From contig JAPLYF010000078.1 in the NCBI GenBank assembly GCA_026395675.1, positions 1-8,613 of the forward strand: DNA of 8,613 nucleotides. The letters run 5' to 3'. The DNA comes from Candidatus Parcubacteria bacterium. GTDB lineage: Bacteria; Patescibacteriota; Patescibacteriia; CAIXNZ01. A program made the position numbers and the translations under genes. The notes under the pieces were generated by a model. The model did no database searches. It was not told where the DNA came from and saw only the letters and a list, made by a program, of their open reading frames with translations. Each line of letters begins with the position of its first letter. Positions within the stretch are counted from its first letter, which is position 1. Shown piece by piece: positions 1-6,010 of the stretch.

Positions 1-134
1 GACGCTGGACATCTTCTTATAGTAAAATTGTGCCACGACGCAGAAGCGGTGTTTGCACTAAACACCAAAGGAAATTGGCTCAAGCCATTAAACGCGCCCG
101 CTTCATGGCTCTTTTGCCTTATCTGCCGCGTTAA
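1..134 (+). CDS. rpsR: Ribosomal protein S18 (bS18), C-terminal fragment, cut by the window start
   Basis: The frame whose codons begin at base 3 is open from the window edge to a TAA at 132-134 and gives 43 residues. These carry the S18 signature: SSYSKIVPRRRSGVCTKHQ, then RKLAQAIKRARFMALLPY and a short LPR tail. S18 is a small, basic 30S subunit protein that binds 16S rRNA beside S6 in the platform. The Ser-Lys-Ile-x-Pro-Arg-Arg-Arg block and the Lys-Arg-Ala-Arg-Phe-x-Ala-Leu-Leu-Pro ending are diagnostic for the family. The N-terminal part lies outside the window. The gene sits 19 bp upstream of efp on the same strand, so the two are probably co-transcribed. From known synteny I would expect rpsF and ssb further upstream, but they cannot be seen here. 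Confidence 0.96.
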   Translation, partial: RWTSSYSKIVPRRRSGVCTKHQRKLAQAIKRARFMALLPYLPR

Positions 135-153
135 CTTTTTAATTTCCAAAAAC

Positions 154-720
154 ATGTCAACTTTATCAATCCTAAATGACATCAAAAAAGGCCTAAGTAT
201 CAATTATAACAATGAACCCTATATTGTTATGGAGGCAAAATTTGTGCGCATGCAGCAAAGAAAGCCAGTCATGCAGACCAAGCTGAAAAATTTAATCACT
301 GGCAAAATTTTAGAATACTCTTTTAAACCCGGCGAACGCGTTGAAGAAGCTGACATGGAACGGGGCAAGGCAAATTATCTTTATAAAGATGAATCAGCTG
401 CTTATTTTATGGATAATAAATCTTTTGAACAGTTTTCTATTCCTCTGGAACAAATCGGCAATAAGATTAAATTTTTAAAAGACGGCACTGATTGCGAAGT
501 TTTATATTTTGACTCTAAACCAATTAATGTTGAGGTGCCTATTAAAATGACTTTAAAAGTTACTTCTTCACCGCCAGGCGTTAAAGGTGATAGTTCAAGC
601 AATGTCACCAAGCAAATCACTCTGGAAACCGGCGCGGTTATTAATGCTCCGCTATTTGTTAAAGAAGGGGAAATGATTATGGTCAATACTGATACCGAGG
701 AATACACGGGCCGAGCGTAA
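154..720 (+). CDS. efp: Translation elongation factor P
   Basis: A 188-residue protein, the normal EF-P length. EF-P binds between the ribosomal P and E sites and relieves stalling at polyproline and similar motifs. The three family domains are visible: an N-terminal KOW-like barrel (about 1-65), a middle OB fold (about 66-128) and a C-terminal OB fold (about 130-186) with the conserved PPGVKGD, LETGAVINAPLFVKEGE and DTEEYTGRA segments. The ATG at 154 gives the canonical N-terminus. The frame stays open further upstream, but that would overlap rpsR and add a non-homologous extension. No Shine-Dalgarno sequence precedes the start, which suggests coupling to rpsR or SD-independent initiation. 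The domain I loop reads RMQQRKP where E. coli has KPGKGQ. By ungapped alignment the residue at the modified Lys34 position is a Gln (residue 35), followed by Arg36 and Lys37, so EpmA/B-type lysylation of that residue looks impossible. Confidence 0.97.
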   Translation: MSTLSILNDIKKGLSINYNNEPYIVMEAKFVRMQQRKPVMQTKLKNLITGKILEYSFKPGERVEEADMERGKANYLYKDESAAYFMDNKSFEQFSIPLEQIGNKIKFLKDGTDCEVLYFDSKPINVEVPIKMTLKVTSSPPGVKGDSSSNVTKQITLETGAVINAPLFVKEGEMIMVNTDTEEYTGRA

Positions 721-804
721 AAAAACAAGCAGAAAAAAGGAGTTCACCCTTTAGGGTTTTAGCTAAAAGGATAAATCCTTAACTCCTGTACCTGCTTGTT
801 TTTT
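721..804 (+). terminator. Elaborate intrinsic terminator of rpsR-efp with possible four-way junction
   Basis: Immediately after the efp TAA, AACAAGCAG (724-732) pairs with CTGCTTGTT (792-800), and three further A-T pairs extend the stem into the terminal T run (799-804). Inside the loop a second perfect stem, AGGAGTT (738-744) with AACTCCT (781-787), encloses two small hairpins: ACCC-TTTA-GGGT (746-757) and AAGGA-TAAA-TCCTT (767-780). The stem followed by U residues fits intrinsic termination. The internal branching is far more than a terminator needs. Confidence 0.82.
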
Positions 805-824
805 ATTTCATAATTACTTAACAA

Positions 825-853
825 TTGACAATCTCCAAAATTTTTGCTATAAT
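825..853 (+). promoter_or_regulatory. Consensus sigma70-type promoter with extended -10
   Basis: TTGACA at 825-830, a 17-bp spacer, and TATAAT at 848-853 preceded by TGC at 845-847 (the TGn extended -10). Every element matches consensus, so this should be a very strong promoter. Transcription would begin near 860, leaving a leader of about 97 nt before the ATG at 957. It sits just after the efp terminator and so makes the downstream small gene an independent unit. Confidence 0.88.
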
Positions 854-888
854 ACCTTATAAATTTCAAAAAATCCGCCTTCGTTCCA

Positions 889-921
889 TCCTCCGTAGCA
901 GTAGCCTGCTACTGCGGAGGA
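889..921 (+). repeat. Palindromic hairpin in the leader of the 49-aa gene
   Basis: TCCTCCG (889-895) pairs with CGGAGGA (915-921), and inside it CAGTAG (899-904) pairs with CTACTG (909-914), leaving a TAG bulge and a CCTG loop. The outer arms share the ATCCTCC/GGAGGA core with the palindrome inside ftsK (3247-3274), so both look like members of one dispersed family. In RNA it would form a hairpin upstream of the Shine-Dalgarno sequence. A further CTTCGGAGGA at 931-940 could compete for the left arm. Confidence 0.7.
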
Positions 922-956
922 CGGGTAAAACTTCGGAGGACAAAGGGAGGAGATTA

Positions 957-1106
957 ATGAAAGTAAAAATCGACAAGGCCAAAGAAGCGCGCCGCGCCTC
1001 TCGGGAACTTTTTGGCCACCTTGGCCACAAAGTTGAACAGCCCAAAAAGGGCAAGGGAGTGAAATTTAACCGCAAACAAAAACACCGGAAAAAAGAAGAT
1101 GATTAA
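957..1106 (+). CDS. Small, highly basic protein of unknown function (49 aa)
   Basis: Forty-nine residues starting MKVKIDKAKEARRASRELFG. About 40% of residues are Lys, Arg or His, the middle is Gly/Lys-rich (PKKGKGVKFNRK) and the end is HRKKEDD. No signal peptide or membrane segment is visible. The charge pattern fits an RNA- or DNA-contacting peptide, such as a ribosome-associated or nucleoid protein, but I do not recognise the family. Support for a real gene is strong: a consensus promoter 104 bp upstream, a GGGAGGAG Shine-Dalgarno (945-952) placed 4 nt before the ATG, and a dedicated terminator. The frame is open further upstream, but only the ATG at 957 has this ribosome-binding site, and earlier codons would run through the leader hairpin. 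It lies between efp and recA and converges on recA. Confidence 0.8.
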   Translation: MKVKIDKAKEARRASRELFGHLGHKVEQPKKGKGVKFNRKQKHRKKEDD

Positions 1107-1120
1107 CCGGTGTTTTTTTT
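1078..1120 (+). terminator. Intrinsic terminator overlapping the stop codon of the 49-aa gene
   Basis: AAAAACACCGG (1078-1088) pairs with CCGGTGTTTTT (1107-1117), followed by more T. The loop is 18 nt and contains the last codons and the TAA (1104-1106). The left arm is therefore coding sequence (…KQKHRK…), an economical arrangement typical of compact genomes. Confidence 0.85.
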
Positions 1121-1132
1121 ATTGCGCGCACA

Positions 1133-1162
1133 AAAAAGCCCCCGTTTTTACGAGGACTTTTT
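1133..1162 (-). terminator. Intrinsic terminator of recA
   Basis: Read on the - strand, AAAAAGTCCTCG, a loop of about 6 nt, then CGGGGGCTTTTT. With two G-U wobbles this gives a continuous 12-bp RNA stem followed by a U run. On the + strand the same positions are C-A mismatches, so the signal is oriented for recA, whose stop codon is about 50 bp away. It faces the + strand terminator at 1078-1120. Confidence 0.8.
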
Positions 1163-1211
1163 ATTTAACAATTAACAATTTAACATTTTATCAATTTAGC
1201 AATTTATTCCA
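1163..1211. repeat. AT-rich short-period repeat between terminator and recA stop
   Basis: The stretch contains repeated AACAATT / TTTAACA / CAATTTA units of roughly 8-11 nt. Related AACAATT words occur at 820-830 and 2381-2390. It is simple-sequence filler with no gene. Confidence 0.45.
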
Positions 1212-2255
1212 TTATTCTTCCAATGCTTCACCCTCTTCCACCTTATCCCAAACTTCTTTTTTAATCACTTTTATAATCTTAGGATTGGACCTTAAAAATT
1301 CCTTGGCATTTTCCCGACCCACGCCTAATTTAATTTCGCCTTCTTTCTTGTCATCATAAACATAAGAATTGCCTGATTTTTTTATCACTCCTTTTTCCAC
1401 GCCAATGTCTAAAGTATCACCACTTACAGAAATGCCTTCATTATACATAATATCAAATTCGCAGGAACGGAAAGGGGCCGCCACTTTATTTTTTACGATT
1501 TTGGCTTTAACGCGATTGCCAATAAACTTATCGCCTTGCTTAATCTGGGCAGCGCGGCGCACTTCAATTCTGATAGAAGCGTAAAATTTCAAGGCCATGC
1601 CCCCTGTTGTTGTCTCCGGGTTGCCAAAAAAGACGCCAATTCTCTGCCTGGTTTGGTTTATAAAAATTAATATTGTTCTTGATTTACTGATAATCCCGGC
1701 TAATTTTCTTAAGGCCTGGCTCATCAAGCGCGCCTGCAAGGCCATGTGATGATCTCCCATTTCACCTTCAATTTCCGCTTTAGGCGTTAAAGCCGCGACT
1801 GAATCAACCACGATCACATCAACGGCATTGGAACGCACTAAAGTTTCCACAATTTCCAAGGCCTGTTCGCCATTATCTGGCTGGGAAATTAAAAGACTAT
1901 CAACATTAACCCCAATTTTTCTGGCATAATCAGGATCTAAAGCATGTTCAGCATCAACAAAAGCTGCGATTCCCCCGGCTTTTTGTACTTCTGCAACAAT
2001 GTGTTGCGCTAATGTTGTTTTGCCAGACGCTTCTGGCCCGAAAATTTCCAATATCCTGCCTCTAGGCACTCCGCCTACTCCCAAAGCGATATCTAGAGAT
2101 AAGCACCCGGTTGTTATGGCCTCTACCTGCATTGTCTTGGCCTCGCCAAACTTCATGATCGCACCCTCGCCAAATCTCTCCTTTATCTGCGCGATAGCAA
2201 TTTCTGCTGCTTTTTGCTTTTCTTGACTTTCCCCCTCATCGGTTTTTTTGATCAT
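1212..2255 (-). CDS. recA: Recombinase A
   Basis: A 347-residue RecA, full length for the family. RecA forms ATP-dependent filaments on single-stranded DNA, catalyses strand exchange, and activates LexA-type self-cleavage where that exists. Visible motifs: Walker A GPEASGKT at 73-80; the DAEHALDP segment at 101-108 with the catalytic Glu at 103; Walker B VIVVDS at 147-152; the L1 region EIEGEMGDHHMALQAR starting at 161; and the L2 region GNPETTTGG at 211-219. The C-terminus is acidic (KVEEGEALEE), as usual. The start at 2255 fits the family N-terminus. No Shine-Dalgarno is present, but a TATAAT lies 25 bp upstream, so the 5' UTR may be very short. It is the last gene of the - strand group after ftsK and the RodZ-like gene. 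Small differences from E. coli, such as Cys at 51 (TGCLSLD) and Met at 220, lie outside the catalytic residues. Confidence 0.98.
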   Translation of the reverse strand: MIKKTDEGESQEKQKAAEIAIAQIKERFGEGAIMKFGEAKTMQVEAITTGCLSLDIALGVGGVPRGRILEIFGPEASGKTTLAQHIVAEVQKAGGIAAFVDAEHALDPDYARKIGVNVDSLLISQPDNGEQALEIVETLVRSNAVDVIVVDSVAALTPKAEIEGEMGDHHMALQARLMSQALRKLAGIISKSRTILIFINQTRQRIGVFFGNPETTTGGMALKFYASIRIEVRRAAQIKQGDKFIGNRVKAKIVKNKVAAPFRSCEFDIMYNEGISVSGDTLDIGVEKGVIKKSGNSYVYDDKKEGEIKLGVGRENAKEFLRSNPKIIKVIKKEVWDKVEEGEALEE

Positions 2256-2279
2256 AATATTGTTTTATATCTTAGGTTA

Positions 2280-2308
2280 ATTATATTTCATTGTTAAATA
2301 CTCTACAT
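2280..2308 (-). promoter_or_regulatory. Possible recA promoter (good -10, weak -35)
   Basis: On the - strand TATAAT lies at 2285-2280, about 25 bp before the recA ATG. At 16-18 bp spacing the best -35 is only TGTAGA or similar (3 of 6), so an activator or a -10-driven promoter would be needed. Upstream, TGTAG occurs three times on the - strand between 2302 and 2327, possibly an operator. No LexA/DinR-type box is recognisable. Confidence 0.45.
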
Positions 2309-2322
2309 AACTACAAATCTTT

Positions 2323-2482
2323 CTACAAAACATACAAAATCCCTTGTCCGATTTGAGAGTTAACTTACAATCAATTTTTAAACAATTAACTTTATTTCGC
2401 CTCTCAAATCAACTCCTAATTTATTTTTGTAGCATTTGTCCCGAAGGGATCCCTTCGGGATAAAATTTTTGTATGTTCGTAG
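2323..2482. repeat. Nested inverted-repeat element between recA and the RodZ-like gene
   Basis: The 229-bp gap is largely filled by a roughly 160-bp stretch bounded by near-perfect inverted repeats: CTACAAAACATACAAAA (2323-2339) and TTTTGTATGTTCGTAG (2467-2482), differing by one substitution and one base of length. Inside lies a perfect 10-bp pair, GATTTGAGAG (2350-2359) with CTCTCAAATC (2401-2410), then a smaller GTTAA/TTAAC pair (2359-2363, 2386-2390) and a separate 22-bp palindrome (2439-2460). It ends 2 bp from the RodZ-like stop codon. It could be a MITE-like insertion or a structured non-coding RNA. No target duplication is obvious and no ORF is present. Confidence 0.55.
2439..2460. repeat. 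Perfect 22-bp palindrome
   Basis: TCCCGAAGGGA is followed directly by its exact reverse complement, centred on GGATCC. As RNA the halves form a stem of CCCGAAGGG type. It is followed by T-rich sequence only on the + strand, so it is not a good terminator for the - strand RodZ-like gene. It looks like one more member of the short GC-rich palindromes scattered through this genome. Confidence 0.75.
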
Positions 2483-2484
2483 GA

Positions 2485-3108
2485 TTATTGTACAAGTATC
2501 TGCCTATACAAAACATTTTCCTTGCTGTATTTCTTAGCTGCAGATATTTTAATAATATTCAGGCCTTTTTGCAAATCCAATGTAGCGCTGAAATTACCTT
2601 GCGGGTCTAAAAAGACCTCTTTTTCATTGATAAAAACCCTGGCCTCTTTTTCAGTCCGGCCTTTGATTTCAATGTAATTTTGCGCTGTGATCAAATCCTT
2701 AACTGGCTGCAGAATATCTAATTGCGGCGCTTGAAAAATTTTATTGATTTGCAAGCCCAGATAAACAAATAAAATCAGAACGATCAATAAAATAATCATA
2801 TTTCTGGCTCTTTGCGGCGTTATATAAATTTTAACCTTTTTTGCTGCCAAGTTTTTATCGCTGGCGGATTTTTCTTTGGCTCTTTTATATAAATTAAGCA
2901 GTTTATTATAATCAAGCGATAAATATTTGGCGTAAGTTCTGATTAAATTAGTGGTATATAAATCATCTGGCAGCTGGTTATAATCATCATTTTCAATTGC
3001 CAAAATCATGCGCTTGCTTATTTTTGTATCTTTTTCAATTTGTTCCACTTTAATTCTTTCTGCTTCCCGATATCTTTTAAAAACTTGCCCCAAGGTCTCC
3101 TCTTTCAT
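2485..3108 (-). CDS. RodZ-like membrane protein: N-terminal HTH, one TM segment, extracytoplasmic beta domain
   Basis: A 207-residue protein. Residues 5-72 form an HTH_25/Xre-like domain (LGQVFKRYREAERIKVEQIE, then ISKRMILAIENDDYNQLP and YTTNLIRTYAKYL) with the Leu-Pro-Asp-Asp-Leu-Tyr…Phe/Ile-Arg-x-Tyr-Ala-Lys pattern typical of RodZ. A basic stretch (KKVKIYITPQRARN) precedes one membrane helix at about 103-121. Residues 130-207 look like an Ig-like/beta-sandwich module (IEIKGRTEKEARVFINEKEV, then GNFSATLDLQKGLNIIKISA). RodZ links the MreB cytoskeleton to the wall-elongation machinery through the HTH domain. This protein is shorter than E. coli RodZ and closer in layout to Bacillus YmfM. No Shine-Dalgarno is visible. 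It lies 93 bp after ftsK with a palindromic repeat between. The family-level call is firm; true RodZ function is inferred. Confidence 0.85.
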   Translation of the reverse strand: MKEETLGQVFKRYREAERIKVEQIEKDTKISKRMILAIENDDYNQLPDDLYTTNLIRTYAKYLSLDYNKLLNLYKRAKEKSASDKNLAAKKVKIYITPQRARNMIILLIVLILFVYLGLQINKIFQAPQLDILQPVKDLITAQNYIEIKGRTEKEARVFINEKEVFLDPQGNFSATLDLQKGLNIIKISAAKKYSKENVLYRQILVQ

Positions 3109-3110
3109 AA

Positions 3111-3184
3111 CTTAAATCTTATCAGCCGAAGGCTGATCCGCCCGCTTTGCCGAGGCAAGCCTCTGGCGGATATCTTAAATCTTA
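3111..3184. repeat. Palindromic repeat insertion flanked by an 11-bp direct repeat
   Basis: Between ftsK and the RodZ-like gene, a core of about 52 bp (3122-3173) holds two palindromes: TCAGCC-GAA-GGCTGA (3122-3136) and ATCCGCC…GGCGGAT (7-bp arms, 3136-3172) enclosing TTGCC-GA-GGCAA. It is flanked exactly by CTTAAATCTTA at 3111-3121 and 3174-3184, resembling a target-site duplication. Caution: the right copy belongs to a short-period ATCTTAG run (3172-3196), so repeat slippage could also give the match. It has no T run and is unlikely to be a terminator. Confidence 0.65.
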
Positions 3185-3201
3185 GATCTTAGATCTAAAA
3201 A

Positions 3202-5532
3202 TTATTCATTATTCTTTTCAATTTCTTCTGCCTGCTCCTCTGCATCATCCTCCGAAGCTTCAGCGTAGGAGGATTCTTCTGCTTCAACGTCATCTTCCTC
3301 ATTGATTTCTGTCATCTCTGGTCCTTCATAATCAGGTTCTGACGCTACCTCTTTTTCCGTGACTAAAATTTCCCGCGGTTTGGCGCCATCACCCGGACCA
3401 ATAATGCCAGCCTCTTCCAATAAATCCATTAAGCGGGCTGCTCGGGAATAGCCGACTTTCAATCTTCTCTGAATATATGAAGTTGAGGCCTTGCCAGCCT
3501 GCAAAATAATTTCCCTGGCTTCATCAAAAAGCTCATCGCCCTGATCAGGATCACTAAAATCAATTTCGCCCTCGCCATTTATTTTGGTTTGTTTTTCTAC
3601 AACTGCCTGCTCGTATTCTGGTTTTTCTCCGCTTTGTTTTAAATAATTAACTACCCGATTAACTTCGGCCTCTGAAACAAGAGCGCCTTGTAAGCGTTTA
3701 GGCTTAGAAAGTTCAGCGCAAGTATAAAGCATATCTCCTCGGCCAATTAATTTTTCTGCGCCAGAGTAATCCAAAATTGTGCGTGAATCAGTGATTGAAG
3801 CCACGGCAAAAGCAATGCGCGCCGGCACATTCGCTTTGATTAAACCAGTAATAACTTCAACAGACGGCCTTTGCGTTGCCAAAATTAAATGAATGCCTAC
3901 GGCGCGGGACATTTGAGCCAAGCGGATAATTAAACCTTCAACTTCATGGCCCATGTTAGACATTAAATCTGCCATTTCATCAACAATAAAAATAATAAAA
4001 GGCATTTTTTCCTCAACCACTTTGTTATAATCATCAATATTTCTTTTACTAAATTTTTCCAAAAAGACATAGCGGCGATCCATTTCCGCAATTGTCCATT
4101 TTAAAGCATTAACGGTTTTTTTCACATCAGTAATAACCGGAGTTAATAAGTGAGGAATATTATTGTAAGCCGGCATTTCCACCCGTTTAGGATCAACCAT
4201 TATTAATTTCAGAGTTTCTGGCCCATTTTGATAGAGCAAACTGACAATGACCGAATGCAAAGCCACTGATTTGCCAGAACCAGTTTGGCCAGCCACTAAA
4301 AGATGAGGCATCTTGCCCAGATCAGCTACCCAGGTTTTGCCAGTTACATCCCGACCAATCGGGATGGTCAAGGAAGATTTGCGCTGTTTAAATTCCGGAC
4401 TGGCCAAAAGTTCGCGCAAACGCACTATAGCCACTGATTGATTAGGCACTTCAATGCCTACCAACGAGCGTCCTGGAATTGGCGCCTCAATGCGCAAAGG
4501 ATGAGCAGCCAGCGCTAGAGCCAGATCATCATTTAAAGCAGTGAGACGCGAAAGTTTAATTCCCTCTGCTGGCTTTAAAGTATATTGAGTTACTGTCGGT
4601 CCAACTGCCACTTCTCCCATTTCCACGGGTATGCCAAAACTTTCCAGGGTCTTTTGGATAATTAATTTGTTTTGGGCAATATTGCCGGCTGTTGGCTTGC
4701 CAACCTTGTCATCAAGCAAATCCAGGGGCAGATCAACTTTTTTAAAAATTCTTTTTATCTTTGGCTTTTCTAATTGTATTTCTTCGGCTTCTGCTTCTTT
4801 CAAATTTAATTTCTTGCTGGCAAAAGCAATATCTTTATCTTCAACCTCACCAGTTTCAGCCAGAGAAGACCCTTCTTCTCCTCCTGGCACCGCTTGCTCT
4901 GTTTCAATAGCCTCTGCTTCTTCCTGCTCGTTTTTGGCAAATTTAAGCTTGAGATGATAATACCAGATTTGCAATCTCAAAATTATGCGACCCAAAATAG
5001 TGCGTGATTCTTTCAGATCTTCAACTGAGGTGTTTAAAATCAATAAAATTGAAATTATAAATATTGCCAAGATAGCAATGAAGCTGGCATACAAGCCCAT
5101 GATATTTAAAAAACTATAACTTAAAAAAAGGCCGATATAACCGCCGCCGCGTCCCTGATCAACTGCTAAAATAGCTTCATCAACTGGAATAAATAAATGG
5201 AGCAGGGCAGTAAAACTTAAAATAAACAAAAACAAGCCAAGGTAACTTATGGTTTTAATTTTATATCTTTTATCAAGCAGGGCATAACCCCAGATGACTA
5301 AGACAATCGGAAAAATAATTTTTGCCCAGCCCAGAAATAAAGTCAATACAGAATCAATGGCTAAGCCGGCCTTGCCCGCCAAATTAAATAAGCCCAGCAA
5401 ACTTATGCCAGCCAAAGCAAACAAAAAAATAATAAAAATCCATCTTCTGGTATCAGGATGAATTTCAGTCCTTTTTGACAAGAATTGTTTTTTGCCATTT
5501 TTATCCTTAAAAAAATTTTTATTGTTTTTCAT
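3202..5532 (-). CDS. ftsK: DNA translocase FtsK/SpoIIIE
   Basis: A 776-residue FtsK, the hexameric septal motor that pumps chromosome termini through the closing division site. The N-terminal membrane domain has about four hydrophobic segments (31-50, 62-86, 95-115, 133-166). A charged Glu/Lys-rich linker (about 170-265) follows, shorter than in E. coli. The motor covers about 275-635: GPTVTQYTLKPAEGIKLSRL (alpha domain), Walker A GQTGSGKS at 415-422, MVDPKRVEMPAY at 445-456, Walker B IIFIVDEM at 513-520, and LATQRPSVEVITGLIKANVP at 551-570. The gamma winged helix (about 665-725) contains STSYIQRRLKVGYSRAARLM, the part that reads KOPS/SRS DNA signals. Residues 728-776 form a very acidic tail, part of which is encoded by a palindromic repeat. 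The start ATG has no Shine-Dalgarno and a possible promoter almost abuts it. It is the first gene of the - strand cluster. Confidence 0.97.
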   Translation of the reverse strand: MKNNKNFFKDKNGKKQFLSKRTEIHPDTRRWIFIIFLFALAGISLLGLFNLAGKAGLAIDSVLTLFLGWAKIIFPIVLVIWGYALLDKRYKIKTISYLGLFLFILSFTALLHLFIPVDEAILAVDQGRGGGYIGLFLSYSFLNIMGLYASFIAILAIFIISILLILNTSVEDLKESRTILGRIILRLQIWYYHLKLKFAKNEQEEAEAIETEQAVPGGEEGSSLAETGEVEDKDIAFASKKLNLKEAEAEEIQLEKPKIKRIFKKVDLPLDLLDDKVGKPTAGNIAQNKLIIQKTLESFGIPVEMGEVAVGPTVTQYTLKPAEGIKLSRLTALNDDLALALAAHPLRIEAPIPGRSLVGIEVPNQSVAIVRLRELLASPEFKQRKSSLTIPIGRDVTGKTWVADLGKMPHLLVAGQTGSGKSVALHSVIVSLLYQNGPETLKLIMVDPKRVEMPAYNNIPHLLTPVITDVKKTVNALKWTIAEMDRRYVFLEKFSKRNIDDYNKVVEEKMPFIIFIVDEMADLMSNMGHEVEGLIIRLAQMSRAVGIHLILATQRPSVEVITGLIKANVPARIAFAVASITDSRTILDYSGAEKLIGRGDMLYTCAELSKPKRLQGALVSEAEVNRVVNYLKQSGEKPEYEQAVVEKQTKINGEGEIDFSDPDQGDELFDEAREIILQAGKASTSYIQRRLKVGYSRAARLMDLLEEAGIIGPGDGAKPREILVTEKEVASEPDYEGPEMTEINEEDDVEAEESSYAEASEDDAEEQAEEIEKNNE
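3247..3274. repeat. Palindromic repeat inside the ftsK coding sequence
   Basis: ATCCTCC (3247-3253) and GGAGGAT (3268-3274) form perfect arms around a 14-nt centre that contains GAAGCTTC. It lies in the acidic ftsK tail and is translated in frame as ESSYAEASEDD (about residues 753-763), interrupting an otherwise Glu/Asp run. Its arms match those of the leader palindrome at 889-921, which points to a dispersed element that can reside within genes without breaking the frame. Confidence 0.7.
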
Positions 5533-5538
5533 TTTTAA

Positions 5539-5566
5539 ATCATAATGGAATTAAAACGATAGGCAA
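5539..5566 (-). promoter_or_regulatory. Possible ftsK promoter giving a near-leaderless transcript
   Basis: On the - strand TTGCCT (5566-5561), a 16-bp spacer, then TATGAT (5544-5539), 6 bp before the ftsK ATG. If used, transcription would start at or within a base or two of the ATG, matching the absence of a Shine-Dalgarno. The -35 half is also one arm of a small hairpin (5561-5579). The match is imperfect (4/6 and 5/6), so this is tentative. Confidence 0.35.
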
Positions 5567-5811
5567 TGTGTTTTTGCCTTGCGCTATACGCCAATTTTAA
5601 CATAAAAAATTTTAATTGGCAAAAGATCTAACGCAGGCAAAAAGCCGGCAATATTTATCTTGCGGGCTACGCCCGATACCCGTTTTGGTTTAATTTTATC
5701 GCTTTGTGCGTATTATTTGCACCATGGGGTCTGGGGGCCGAACTAAGCGCCGTTATCAATGCCATAAACTAACCATTAGCACTAGCGCATTGAGGCCACC
5801 AGCAATTTTTG

Positions 5812-5839
5812 TGGTACTTTTTGTTGTCAAAAAGTACCA
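5812..5839. repeat. Perfect 12-bp hairpin repeat
   Basis: TGGTACTTTTTG (5812-5823), loop TTGT, then CAAAAAGTACCA (5828-5839). The inverted repeat is exact. It lacks a following T run on either strand, so a terminator is unlikely. A dispersed repeat or recombination-prone site is more plausible. No gene is attached to it. Confidence 0.7.
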
Positions 5840-6010
5840 AACATTTTGCACAAAACTTATTATTTAGCCTGATCAATTTTAATCGCTCTTTACTTATCAA
5901 TCCCCACATTTTACTTCCTTACCTGACCGTATGTTTACCCTGTATTATCAGTCGGCAATTCAAGAGCTTCGCTCTAAACGCACACGCCCAGCAATGCGAG
6001 ACACTTTTCT

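Noticed and set aside
28..153. N-terminal extension of EF-P from an upstream start
   Set aside because: It would overlap the clear S18 reading frame and add sequence with no EF-P homology; the ATG at 154 gives the canonical length.
402..728. Open frame on the - strand opposite efp
   Set aside because: Antisense shadow of efp with no domain, RBS or promoter.
825..956. Upstream extension of the 49-aa protein
   Set aside because: It would start inside the -35 box and run through the promoter and leader hairpin; the only Shine-Dalgarno serves the ATG at 957.
2256..2345. LexA/DinR SOS box upstream of recA
   Set aside because: No CTG-N10-CAG or GAAC-N4-GTTC type palindrome is present; only TGTAG direct repeats are seen.
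3122..3196. CRISPR-like repeat array
   Set aside because: The repeats are a palindrome plus a short-period AT run, with no regular spacers.
5640..5780. tRNA or other stable RNA in the gap
   Set aside because: GC-containing hairpins are present, but no cloverleaf, T-loop GTTCRANNC or CCA end could be found.
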